Assembly: GCA_024275095.1 (NCBI GenBank) | Contig: JAJRZV010000035.1 | Location: forward strand, 1-9,610 | Reading direction: 5' to 3' | Source of the DNA: a bacterium | GTDB lineage: Bacteria > JAJRZV01 | DNA length: 9,610 nt | The notes under the pieces: generated by a model | Seen by the model: the letters and a program-made list of their open reading frames with translations, nothing else | The model's database searches: none | What the model was told of the DNA's origin: nothing | Position numbers and translations under genes: made by a program | Part shown: piece by piece, positions 1-6,889 of the stretch | How positions within the stretch are numbered: the stretch's first letter is position 1 | Layout of the letters: every line of letters begins with the position of its first letter

Positions 1-186
1 CGCATCTGCGGCACCCTCAAGATGAGAGTACCTCAAGAGATTGGAAGAAGTCTTGCTCACCTGTACCGCCATCGAAGAAAACAGCACCGCAAGAATGAAA
101 ATAAGAGCAATTGTCACCATGGCTTCCGTAAGGGTAAAACCCTTCTGAAAATGGATATTTTTATTATTCAACAACACCTTCTTCAT
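1..186 (-). CDS. Type IV prepilin-like protein, N-terminal part (runs off window)
   Basis: This is a partial gene: 62 N-terminal residues are visible and the 3' part lies beyond the left edge. The protein starts MKKVLLNNKN and has a class III (prepilin peptidase) leader. The cleavage site is QKG|FTLTEA, with Gly16 at -1, Phe17 at +1 and Glu21 at +5, followed by a hydrophobic helix of about 20 residues. These are the hallmarks of type IV pilins and type II secretion pseudopilins, which are cleaved and N-methylated at the inner membrane and assembled into a filament. The start codon overlaps the stop of the upstream prepilin gene by 4 bases (ATGA). A GGGGAGG sequence at 198-204 lies 11 bases ahead. 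The position directly after a GspH/FimT-like gene suggests a PilV-like minor pilin, but the globular domain needed to decide is missing. Confidence 0.85.
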   Translation of the reverse strand, partial: MKKVLLNNKNIHFQKGFTLTEAMVTIALIFILAVLFSSMAVQVSKTSSNLLRYSHLEGAADA

Positions 187-728
187 CGTATGATCAACCT
201 CCCCGTGTAAGGATACAAAACAATGTGATACTCAGAATTTTGATTTGAAAGTTCTATATCAACACTGCCCACATCCTGTGGATATAACCCATCAACTATG
301 GCCTGCCCATTGGAGATAAAAATGATTGTATGCGGTGGGCTCGTCGTTGAAGAAGTATTGTTTATCTGAAAATCAGTTAACACGAGAGGAGTAAATTCAT
401 ATTCATTTATCTGCTCAAAATTAGCCGTGTTTAACCCCGTTATCGGATCATACCCTGCTCCAGGCGTTAGCTCCCGAAGTACAGTAACCCGATCCGTGTA
501 GATCTCAACCACAAACGTCCTCGTCTGCCCCATCGCTTTCGCTCTGGAACTGAGAATAAGCCCAAAAACATTGTTTGCTTTTTGATCAGCACGCGTGCGC
601 GCCACCATCGTGTTAAAGGAAAACCCGGCAATCGTCGCTATTGCCACCACCACCGCTATTACTACCATAAGCTCTACAAGCGTAAACCCTTTTGCCCCGT
701 TGTGTATAACTTTCTCTTTTATCAGCAT
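183..728 (-). CDS. GspH/FimT-like minor prepilin
   Basis: The protein has 181 residues with a class III leader: a short basic start, then AKG|FTLVELMVV with Gly14 at -1, Phe15 at +1 and the invariant Glu19 at +5. A hydrophobic helix follows to about residue 36. After the helix comes an arginine-rich segment (ARTRADQKANN) and a beta-rich domain with the usual GspH/FimT layout and length, ending in a Tyr/Arg-rich strand. Proteins of this family are minor pseudopilins that prime or cap type IV pili or type II secretion pseudopili. The ATG start is supported by AAGGGGAGG at about 733-741, a few bases upstream. It is probably the first gene of a minor-pilin operon, since the next prepilin overlaps it by 4 bases. 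I saw no convincing -35/-10 pair upstream. Family assignment is firm; the choice between pilus and secretion system is not. Confidence 0.85.
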   Translation of the reverse strand: MLIKEKVIHNGAKGFTLVELMVVIAVVVAIATIAGFSFNTMVARTRADQKANNVFGLILSSRAKAMGQTRTFVVEIYTDRVTVLRELTPGAGYDPITGLNTANFEQINEYEFTPLVLTDFQINNTSSTTSPPHTIIFISNGQAIVDGLYPQDVGSVDIELSNQNSEYHIVLYPYTGRLIIR

Positions 729-976
729 TTTTGCCTCCCCTTGGTATAGTTAGCAATTTCCATTCCACTGGTAGTAACCAAAAAGTTCTCATTTTTCAAG
801 AGATTACAAGACGGACCTGTGGCTTCACTCACACTATCTGACACAAACTTGCTCATTTTTCTCTTTATTGTGCAACTTTTTCATAGAAAAGTAAATACGC
901 GAAAGAAAAAGAAAAATAGATTTTGTAATCCTAAAAAGAATCTCTGAAAAGTTGTCCGAAAGGACGCGCCTAATGT
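729..976. other. Intergenic region between OB-fold operon and prepilin operon
   Basis: This is a 248-base AT-rich non-coding stretch between the end of the OB-fold gene and the start of the prepilin gene, both on the minus strand. It holds the prepilin ribosome binding site (about 733-741) and a short hairpin next to the OB-fold stop codon. Homopurine/homopyrimidine runs lie around 890-950. I found no clear sigma-70 promoter; a TTGAAA at about 796-801 on the minus strand has no good -10 partner. I also found no -24/-12 sigma-54 match, although many pilin genes use one. No supportable gene lies here. Confidence 0.5.
954..965 (-). terminator. Possible weak terminator hairpin after OB-fold operon
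   Basis: A perfect 4-bp inverted repeat GTCC/GGAC with a 4-base loop lies 11 bases after the stop codon of the last OB-fold gene. On the minus strand it is followed by AACTTTTC and, further on, CTTTTT. The position suits an end-of-operon terminator, but the stem is short and the T-tract is interrupted, so the function is only a guess. Confidence 0.25.
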
Positions 977-1456
977 TCAGACTTTCAGCTCAAAATAGAG
1001 AATGTCACCGAGTTCACCGGATCTTTCAGCCGGAGGCTTCAGCACGGCTTTCACTTCGGCGCCCGTTAAAGATTCTTTTGAAAAATCCTTCGCAACGATT
1101 TTGTGAATTATGCCTCCGTCGGTATTGTAGATATTGATAAACCCAATGAGCTCGGGTTTCTCTAACAGCGAACCGCGACTGTCGCGGGTTACTTCTGTCC
1201 AGGTAACCACCCTTCCCTCTGGTTGCACTTCTACGAATTCCTCCACGTCTTCCATGCATACCTCACAGTAAATACGAGGTGGCAAATATACCTTTCCACA
1301 TTGTCTGCACCTTACTGCCACAAAAACACCTTTCTCTTTCAAAGCCGTGAAAAACTTCTCTCCTGCAGGACCTACAGTGTAGGAGAAGTAAATGGGAATG
1401 TCCCCTTCCCATGCATGTGCCTTCTTGTTTACATGGACTTTACGCCAGATGCTCAT
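977..1456 (-). CDS. Zn-ribbon/OB-fold (DUF35) acyl-CoA-binding partner protein B
   Basis: The protein has 159 residues. An N-terminal helical part is followed by a rubredoxin-like zinc ribbon with Cys50-x2-Cys53 and Cys64-x2-Cys67 (VRCRQCGK ... YCEVCMED), then an OB-fold from about residue 78 to the end. The C-terminus keeps the family signature GDILYFEL. Such proteins (COG1545) do not act alone; they form complexes with thiolase-like or HMG-CoA-synthase-like enzymes and help bind or channel acyl-CoA. The frame is open further upstream, to an ATG at 1499-1501, but that start would run into the preceding gene. I chose the ATG at 1454-1456 because GGAGGAG lies just ahead and it sits 1 base after the upstream stop. 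It is the last gene of a four-gene operon. Compared with its paralogue it has a shorter N-terminus and a different OB-fold sequence, so the two are unlikely to be redundant. Confidence 0.88.
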   Translation of the reverse strand: MSIWRKVHVNKKAHAWEGDIPIYFSYTVGPAGEKFFTALKEKGVFVAVRCRQCGKVYLPPRIYCEVCMEDVEEFVEVQPEGRVVTWTEVTRDSRGSLLEKPELIGFINIYNTDGGIIHKIVAKDFSKESLTGAEVKAVLKPPAERSGELGDILYFELKV

Positions 1457-1457
1457 T

Positions 1458-1961
1458 TCACTCCTCCAGTGGTTTGAAATAAAGAATATCGGTGATGGCA
1501 CCGGTTCTTTCCTTTTCGGGTTTCCATACCGCTTTGACCTTCATTCCAATCTTTACATTCTTTGGATCATCCACTTCACCAAGTTTGTGAAGTATTCCCA
1601 CTCCAGGGGAAGCCCCGTCTATCTCAATGACAGCAGGAATTTCTGGCTCTTCGAGACGTTTTACGTCCATGGATACGTAGGAAATACTGAACGTGTTCAC
1701 TGTGCCTGTATCTTTGAGTTCCAACCATTCATCTATGGGGACAAAACAAAGTTCGCAAAAAGCTCTCGGTGGGACCAGAATACGCCTGCAACGCCTGCAC
1801 CTGACTCCCAGGATCTTCCCCTGTTTGAGCCCTTCCAGAAATTTACCTACAGCATATCCCGCATCCCATGCGTATCTGGCTTCAGGGTGATATTCAACTT
1901 TGAGGGCCTTTTCGAATTCGTCTCTTTTTAAATCCCTGCCTCTGATGACCTTCGGTTCCAT
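1458..1961 (-). CDS. Zn-ribbon/OB-fold (DUF35) acyl-CoA-binding partner protein A
   Basis: The protein has 167 residues. A helical N-terminal segment of about 45 residues contains the pattern AGYAVGKFLEGLKQGK, typical of the helix that packs on the thiolase partner. A zinc ribbon follows with Cys55-x2-Cys58 and Cys69-x2-Cys72 (VRCRRCRR ... FCELCF), then an OB-fold from about residue 80. The C-terminus GAITDILYFKP matches the family. All four metal ligands are present, so the zinc site should be intact. Known relatives are BbsA (benzoylsuccinyl-CoA thiolase), the DUF35 part of ChsH2 (with Ltp2) and PhlB (with PhlA and PhlC), all partners of thiolase-fold enzymes. The ATG start follows GAGGAGGAG at 1965-1973, 12 bases after the stop of the thiolase-like gene. 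It probably pairs with one of the two thiolase-like proteins encoded just upstream. Confidence 0.9.
   Translation of the reverse strand: MEPKVIRGRDLKRDEFEKALKVEYHPEARYAWDAGYAVGKFLEGLKQGKILGVRCRRCRRILVPPRAFCELCFVPIDEWLELKDTGTVNTFSISYVSMDVKRLEEPEIPAVIEIDGASPGVGILHKLGEVDDPKNVKIGMKVKAVWKPEKERTGAITDILYFKPLEE
1461..1467 (-). promoter_or_regulatory. Ribosome binding site that fixes the start of the last OB-fold gene
   Basis: On the minus strand GGAGGAG lies 4 bases before ATG 1456 and inside the last codons of the upstream gene. It favours the start at 1456 over the ATG at 1501 and implies translational coupling of the two OB-fold genes. Confidence 0.8.
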
Positions 1962-1973
1962 GGTCTCCTCCTC

Positions 1974-3149
1974 TTAATTGACACTGAGAATAACGACAGT
2001 ACCCACCTGCATGAGGTCTCCCCATGCCTGGGCAAGCCCTGTTTTGGGATTATTCTTGACCTGACGTTTCCCAGCTTCACCACGGAGTTGCCAGAAAATT
2101 TCACATACCTTCATCAATCCAGCAGCAGCAATAGGATTCCCAACGCCCAGGAGACCACCTGATGGACATGAAGGCAGTTCCCCATCACGATCGAATACAC
2201 CTTTTTTCAAAAGTTCAGGGGCTTTCCCCCTGTCTGCGAGCAAAAGACCTTCAAGATGATGAAGTTCCTTGTACGCAAAGGGGTCGTATGGTTCAACCAC
2301 GTGAATTTCTTTTCTCGGGTTGGTGATTCCGGCCATTTCGTATGCCATCCGAGCAGCCTTTTCAACGTAGTCAGGGTAATAGAGGTCCCGGTTGGTCCAG
2401 AAGGCAGTATCAAGATTCCAGCCCACACCCTTAATCCATACAGGCTGTTCGGATACCCTTCGGGCGATATCGTCCCTGGCGATTACTATAGCTGCAGCAG
2501 CATCTGATGTAGGCGAAACCATCAGGCGGTGTACGGGCCAGGCCATGATTTCTGATTCAAGCACTTCTTTGACGGTTACTTCCGCGCCCACCTGAGTACA
2601 CGGATGATCAAGGCCGTTTCGCTTGTTTTTTACGCTGACAAGAGCAATGTCTTCAAGTGGTATTTTGTGTACGCTCATGTACCGGTTCATCTCAAGGGCG
2701 AAAATCCACAAAAGGTTAACGCCGAGGGGACGTTCCAGAGTATGGTCATAAATAGAGTTAAACGCAGCCTGTGGATGTGGCTGAGCGCTCGACATTTTCT
2801 CTTCTGCAACGACCAGACACGTTTTGAACATTCCCGAGGCTACCATATACCATCCGTGAATGATGGCAAAAACACCGGAACCACCACCCACGTAAGAGCG
2901 CATGTAAGGTTTACGAAATGCTCCTGCGCCGTCGGCGAGATATTCCCCTTTCATGTGTACACCGTCAAAAGCATCCGGCGCTGTGGCCATAACCACGCAC
3001 TCTACGTCTTCGATGGTAAGACCTGAATTTTTGAGCGCTTCCTTAACTGCGTAGAAACTCAGTTCCCTTCCTGTTTCCTCGGCACGACGCATCACATTGC
3101 TCATTCCTGCGCCTACCACGGCAACCTTATGTTTAATATTCAGCCCCAT
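1974..3149 (-). CDS. Thiolase-like protein B (SCP2/Ltp2-type) lacking classical catalytic residues
   Basis: The 391-residue protein has the full two-domain thiolase fold: an N-terminal VAVVGAG strand, the LVVAEEKMS segment near residues 112-120, and a C-terminal GG-rich loop at 331-344. Where classical thiolases have the nucleophile in C-A-S-G, this one reads YVGGGSG (residues 86-92), so the Cys position is Gly89. The catalytic His of the G-H-P loop is replaced by Asn338 (GVGNPIAAAG). The YxGGG pattern resembles, from memory, the steroid retro-aldolase Ltp2, which also lacks the Cys. A segment at 286-300 (EPYDPFAYKELHHLE) holds Tyr and His residues that could serve as an alternative active site. 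The start has GGAGGGAG at 3154-3161, 12 bases after the upstream stop. It probably acts on an acyl-CoA together with the OB-fold proteins. Fold assignment is firm; reaction and substrate are unknown, and a plain acetyl-CoA acetyltransferase label would be misleading. Confidence 0.87.
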   Translation of the reverse strand: MGLNIKHKVAVVGAGMSNVMRRAEETGRELSFYAVKEALKNSGLTIEDVECVVMATAPDAFDGVHMKGEYLADGAGAFRKPYMRSYVGGGSGVFAIIHGWYMVASGMFKTCLVVAEEKMSSAQPHPQAAFNSIYDHTLERPLGVNLLWIFALEMNRYMSVHKIPLEDIALVSVKNKRNGLDHPCTQVGAEVTVKEVLESEIMAWPVHRLMVSPTSDAAAAIVIARDDIARRVSEQPVWIKGVGWNLDTAFWTNRDLYYPDYVEKAARMAYEMAGITNPRKEIHVVEPYDPFAYKELHHLEGLLLADRGKAPELLKKGVFDRDGELPSCPSGGLLGVGNPIAAAGLMKVCEIFWQLRGEAGKRQVKNNPKTGLAQAWGDLMQVGTVVILSVN

Positions 3150-3161
3150 GATTCTCCCTCC

Positions 3162-4313
3162 TTAATCCCGTGAAAGAATGCAGGTAGCGCCACTCCGCGT
3201 GGGGAGACCGCGCCACGACTGAATAATACACCTGTAAGGATCCGAAAGTTGCATACGCCCTGCCCTGCCCAGCAACTGATCCGCTGCAAAAGCCAGCTGA
3301 TACAAAGCCGTTGCTTCCTCCATCATACCAATACCCATGTGAGCGCCGGAGAGATTCACCGGCAGGGTACCTTCCTTGGAAAAGAAACCGTCCCGAAGCA
3401 GTTGTGCAGGATTGCGCCCATCAGTTAACGCGCACGCTTCAATGTGTTGAAGCATTTTATATGCATAACGTGAATCTACTTCTGCGAAAGAGATTTCCTT
3501 AGATGGACATGATATACCGGCCATTTCATATGCTTTCCTGGCAGAAAGTTCAGCATAGGTGGCCCTTTCCCACACCCAGGTATCAAAAGAGGGTTCAGAT
3601 GTGTAAAAACCCATCCCTTCTATCCATACAGCCTGGTTCTTTTTTTGCGACCGGATGACATCTTCACTGGCAAGAACCACAACGACCGCTCCATCCGCCG
3701 GCTGAGCCACCATCCCTTCGGTAAGGGGTTCCGCCACGACCTCCGTGAGCAATACGTCATCCGGAGAAAATTTGCCAGGGTATGCAGCAAGAGGATTCCA
3801 GATCGCATTGGTTCGCTGATGTGTAGCTGCCCGGGCTACACTTTCCGCGTCAATACCGGAAGCCTCCATGTATGCTCTCATCTCCAACCCTGCGAGAAAT
3901 CTCGGATCCACTCCTGTGTGTCGCAGGTAAACCGGATCAAGGGCCAGCTCCAGAATTTTTAGATGATTGAGTACATTGGAGGCTTTACTATGAGCTTCAA
4001 CCACACCAATGCGGAACATGCCGGTCATAATCTGCATGGCAACAGAAATTACTCCATAAAGCCCGTCTCCTGATATGGTGTGTACAGGCTTGAGCACCGC
4101 CCCCAGCTGATCCGGTACATACTCATCGAAAATGCTCACTCCTTCGTTGAAGTCCTCGGATACAGACACAAAGGTGTCCACATCAAAGGGCTCTATACCC
4201 GCATCTTCGTATGCCTTAACAGCTGCTTCAAAGATAAGTTCTCTGTAGGAAACATCGCTGCTGAGGGCTCTCGCAGGTACGATTCCGATTCCAAGAATGC
4301 CGACCTTGCTCAT
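3162..4313 (-). CDS. Thiolase-like protein A, degenerate active site
   Basis: The 383-residue protein is the first gene of the operon and a distant paralogue of the next one. Shared landmarks are VGILGIGIVP at the N-terminus, the MTGMFRIGVVEAHSKAS segment, AYEMAGI near residue 261, and a C-terminal ILS strand. The nucleophile loop reads HTISGDG (residues 78-84), with Ser81 at the usual Cys position. The G-H-P loop reads MGIGMMEEAT (326-335), with no His. Both classical catalytic residues are therefore absent. This is consistent with the second, possibly structural, subunit of a heteromeric thiolase-fold enzyme, as in complexes combining a catalytic and a non-catalytic thiolase chain with an OB-fold protein. 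The ATG follows AGGAGGG at 4317-4323, and a promoter lies upstream. Several residues (Tyr283, Tyr285, His290) could still form an unusual active site, so inactivity is an inference. Confidence 0.85.
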   Translation of the reverse strand: MSKVGILGIGIVPARALSSDVSYRELIFEAAVKAYEDAGIEPFDVDTFVSVSEDFNEGVSIFDEYVPDQLGAVLKPVHTISGDGLYGVISVAMQIMTGMFRIGVVEAHSKASNVLNHLKILELALDPVYLRHTGVDPRFLAGLEMRAYMEASGIDAESVARAATHQRTNAIWNPLAAYPGKFSPDDVLLTEVVAEPLTEGMVAQPADGAVVVVLASEDVIRSQKKNQAVWIEGMGFYTSEPSFDTWVWERATYAELSARKAYEMAGISCPSKEISFAEVDSRYAYKMLQHIEACALTDGRNPAQLLRDGFFSKEGTLPVNLSGAHMGIGMMEEATALYQLAFAADQLLGRAGRMQLSDPYRCIIQSWRGLPTRSGATCILSRD

Positions 4314-4381
4314 GATCCCTCCTCTATTTAATTATTACCATCTTTATTACCGCGCAACGTGTTCTGATTCAGGTTCTTTTA

Positions 4382-4410
4382 TTTATGTAAACTTCCACCC
4401 CTTGCGTCAA
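4382..4410 (-). promoter_or_regulatory. Sigma-70-like promoter of the thiolase/OB-fold operon
   Basis: On the minus strand TTGACG (4405-4410) and CATAAA (4382-4387) are separated by exactly 17 bases. They match the consensus at 5 of 6 and 4 of 6 positions. Transcription would start near 4375, giving a leader of about 60 bases before the first thiolase-like gene. This suggests the four-gene operon can be expressed independently of the upstream lipoprotein gene. Confidence 0.6.
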
Positions 4411-4430
4411 TAAAAATCATCCTGTAGCAG

Positions 4431-4445
4431 ACCGGTATTGCCGGT
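4431..4445 (-). terminator. Hairpin after the lipoprotein gene, possible terminator
   Basis: A perfect ACCGG/CCGGT stem with a 5-base loop starts 1 base after the lipoprotein stop codon. On the minus strand a TTTTT run occurs only about 14 bases after the stem, so it is not a textbook intrinsic terminator. It could separate the lipoprotein from the thiolase operon, whose promoter begins some 20 bases further on. Confidence 0.3.
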
Positions 4446-4446
4446 G

Positions 4447-5853
4447 TCAAAAAAGGAGCAGAAAGAGAAGACTGTAACCCAGCTGGTTTTCTTCTGTGAA
4501 GTATCTGATAGCGGTAACGCCAATGCCCACTCTATCCTCGCAAGATGCAGCCCTGGGGTTGATTCCCGCTATTCCTCTCGTGTACAGGCGTTGAACTACA
4601 GGCGGCTCTTCGCCTTCATTGATGGTATAGGCGACAAGGTCTTCATGGGTGGTGTCTCTGTAAAAAATGTGTACAAGGTCCGCTTTATCTACAGCCAGAG
4701 CAATCGGACTGGTTTCGAAACCCGGAAGGTCTAAATCCTTAATAACCCATTCTCCGTTATTAAATGAAGCGACCACAGGTACTCCTCTGGATTCGTCAGT
4801 ATAGACCACATAGGTAACTCCCTCAGGTGATGACTTTGCAGAAATGTAGCGCCCGTGTTTTCTTATTTGAGATACACGGGGTTTTTCATAATCGACTGTA
4901 TAAAGTGATAAAGGAGAATACACAGACGCTGAAATAAACAATTGGTTTTCATTGATAATTTGGTACGTATCAGAAGATTGGGGTATGCCGTCGCGGTAGA
5001 GCACAACGTTTTCTACTCCTGGAGCTGTCTCGTCTATGGTGGCAATAAACCCGTTAGCCGTGGCAGTAAATGAGAGGCGCCTGGCATAAACTTTTTCCCA
5101 TTCTGGACGTTCGTCTGTAATTACTCGATCGGAATTTTCATCTATCACAATGTGGCGAAGGCTCTGAAGTACAAGGTCGGTGAAAAATAAATGGTGAAAT
5201 CCATCTCGATCTACAACAGCGGCAAGCGAGCGTGACAGGCCCGAAAATGTACCGGTGTCCCCTGAAATCGTGTAAACGGCCCGGGAAGACGTTGTTCCTC
5301 CTCTCCAGGCGGGTATCACATGAATTATGCGCTGATGGGAGTCAGTAACTGCGTGAAGGTAGATATGAGGACGGCCATTATCAAAAACCAGAGCCACGTC
5401 AGGGATGTATTCCTGGTTGGTTGAATAAACTTCCTCTTCTGTCCAGTTGCCGCTTTTGTCGCGAGTGTAAAAGGTGACTGTGTAACGATTTTTGCAGGCA
5501 TTTGCTGAGACAGCGTATACATTTGGCCCCTCTATGGCTGCATCTATATCCACACCCTTGAAACAATCTATGTCAAAGTTTGAGACCTGTTCCTGCGCCC
5601 AGGTGTTATTTGCTGGATACGCGTACATTACCACCCCAGCCATGTCGTCGCTGTATACTACATGGGGAGTGCAATCCGCATCGAACACGATAGATTTCAT
5701 AAGACCCACGTTAATATTTGCATCCACAAAAATTGAATTCACGTTCCACTGCCATCCTTTTTCAATTTCCGATTTTTCAGGGGATGAACACGAACACAAA
5801 AAAATCGCCCAGACCACCCCCCCAAAAAACATTTTCTTTTTTAAATTTCCCAT
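4447..5853 (-). CDS. Putative lipoprotein with beta-propeller-like repeats
   Basis: The 468-residue protein begins with a lipoprotein signal peptide: basic MGNLKKK, a hydrophobic stretch (residues 8-19), and a lipobox-like LCSC giving Cys22. Ser at +2 suggests sorting to the outer membrane. The mature part is made of repeats of about 40-60 residues with the theme 'V-x-D-x-D-G-x-x-H-x-x-Y-x-D ... Y', for example FDADCTPHVVYSD, FDNGRPHIYLH, VDRDGFHHLFFTD and VDKADLVHIFYRD. Six to eight copies can be made out, so I expect a beta-propeller related to sialidase/NHL-like folds. There are no clear sialidase Asp-box motifs (SxDxGxTW) and no recognisable catalytic centre, so a binding or surface role is more likely than enzymatic. 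The C-terminus ends in a hydrophobic SLLFLLLF. It begins 6 bases after the glycosyltransferase stop and is probably co-transcribed with it. A GGAAGGG sequence lies somewhat far upstream (about 5868-5874). The start of the gene is rich in homopolymer runs. Confidence 0.75.
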   Translation of the reverse strand: MGNLKKKMFFGGVVWAIFLCSCSSPEKSEIEKGWQWNVNSIFVDANINVGLMKSIVFDADCTPHVVYSDDMAGVVMYAYPANNTWAQEQVSNFDIDCFKGVDIDAAIEGPNVYAVSANACKNRYTVTFYTRDKSGNWTEEEVYSTNQEYIPDVALVFDNGRPHIYLHAVTDSHQRIIHVIPAWRGGTTSSRAVYTISGDTGTFSGLSRSLAAVVDRDGFHHLFFTDLVLQSLRHIVIDENSDRVITDERPEWEKVYARRLSFTATANGFIATIDETAPGVENVVLYRDGIPQSSDTYQIINENQLFISASVYSPLSLYTVDYEKPRVSQIRKHGRYISAKSSPEGVTYVVYTDESRGVPVVASFNNGEWVIKDLDLPGFETSPIALAVDKADLVHIFYRDTTHEDLVAYTINEGEEPPVVQRLYTRGIAGINPRAASCEDRVGIGVTAIRYFTEENQLGYSLLFLLLF

Positions 5854-5859
5854 GTAAAA

Positions 5860-6828
5860 CTATTCTACCCTTCCACAGTCTGAGTTGGAAGACTTTGATT
5901 CGTGTGGATGTACTGATGCACTTTTCTTTTTATTAAAAACAAGGGCGGAGGAGAAAATGTTATACATGTTCAAAAAAGCGGAAAACAGTGAAAGGCTTAC
6001 CATCTTTATGCATGCAAATGGATGGGTTGAGTACAATCTTAAAGATTTCAAGATTCGACCGCCGGGTAATGCCAGGACTCCATAGTAAATCGTGGATGCC
6101 AGGGGACGAGAGGTGGGATATTGCGGCCAACCTGTAAAACCGTACAACCTGGCCGTTCTCAACACAAGCTTCCAGGTCCGTGCTTCAAATAGAACCCGCT
6201 GAAAAGTAAAAGCCCGCGGTTCATGATACACCTTCAATCGAGGGGCAAAGGTACTATCCCCAAACCCGCGCACTCGAGATGCAAAGTCAACATCCTCATA
6301 CGCCGGGTACGGGAAGGTTTCGTCAAATCCCCCTGCCTGAAGAAACACCTTCTTTTTGACCAGCAAATTCGCCGTGAGGAAAACCCCCCCGGACTCATTT
6401 CGCGGACCTACTGTAAGCGGCCCGTAACGGTAAGGCTCGAGCAATGTCACATTCCCTTCAATAACACCAACCTGAGTAGTGATATTGTCCAGCACACTCT
6501 CCAGTTCTCGAATATAGTAGGGAGCAGGAATAACATCATCGTCGAGAAATAGTATCCATTCAGTTGTTGCGTGCAGGGCTCCCTGGTTGCGTGCAGAGGC
6601 CGGACCCTTCCGTTCTCCCGTCGCGACAAAATTGATCCAGTGTGGCCAGGTGATGTTTTGAAACGTGTGTCCGGATTGGGTGCTGGAGCCTCCGTCCAGA
6701 ACAACAGAGACTTCTTGAGGACGTAACTTGTACCGCTTGGCCTGGTGTACCAGGATGGTCAATAATTTTATGACTCTTCCTGACTCAGGGAGTGCAGGAA
6801 TTACGATGGTCACTGGAAGGATTTTCAT
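5860..6828 (-). CDS. Family 2 glycosyltransferase (GT-A fold)
   Basis: The 322-residue protein opens with the GT2 strand VTIVIPAL. It contains GPASARNQG (residues 75-83), the nucleotide-sugar/metal-binding motif FLDDDV (Asp96-Asp98), GGFDE (166-170) and the acceptor-side base motif YEDVDF (Glu178-Asp179-x-Asp181). These support an inverting GT-A glycosyltransferase using a nucleotide-sugar donor. The donor-side motif reads VVLDGGSS (about 42-49) instead of the usual VDDGS. A hydrophobic stretch at about 271-298 suggests membrane attachment, followed by a polar Ser/Lys-rich tail. The ATG start gives a typical GT2 N-terminus, but no clear Shine-Dalgarno sequence precedes it. It is the first gene of a pair with the propeller lipoprotein. 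The sugar and acceptor are unknown; extracellular polysaccharide or glycoprotein synthesis is plausible. Confidence 0.88.
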   Translation of the reverse strand: MKILPVTIVIPALPESGRVIKLLTILVHQAKRYKLRPQEVSVVLDGGSSTQSGHTFQNITWPHWINFVATGERKGPASARNQGALHATTEWILFLDDDVIPAPYYIRELESVLDNITTQVGVIEGNVTLLEPYRYGPLTVGPRNESGGVFLTANLLVKKKVFLQAGGFDETFPYPAYEDVDFASRVRGFGDSTFAPRLKVYHEPRAFTFQRVLFEARTWKLVLRTARLYGFTGWPQYPTSRPLASTIYYGVLALPGGRILKSLRLYSTHPFACIKMVSLSLFSAFLNMYNIFSSALVFNKKKSASVHPHESKSSNSDCGRVE

Positions 6829-6889
6829 AACCGAGCTATGTTAAATATGTTCAATTTTATGCTCAAGACAATACGGACAATCCAAGGTG

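Noticed and set aside
834-884. A 16-codon minus-strand frame (MKKLHNKEK...) upstream of the prepilin gene
   Set aside because: It is too short, has no ribosome binding site, and an AT-rich intergenic region gives such frames by chance.
1457-1501. Longer start (ATG at 1501) for the last OB-fold gene, adding 15 residues
   Set aside because: It would overlap the preceding OB-fold gene by 44 bases, whereas ATG 1456 has GGAGGAG directly ahead and begins like other family members.
1392-1931. A 179-codon plus-strand open frame
   Set aside because: It lies antisense to an OB-fold gene with intact zinc-ribbon motifs. Its translation has no recognisable domain and no proper ribosome binding site.
1974-4313. 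Simple annotation of both genes as acetyl-CoA acetyltransferase
   Set aside because: The fold matches, but neither protein has the catalytic Cys and His, so the enzyme name cannot be supported.
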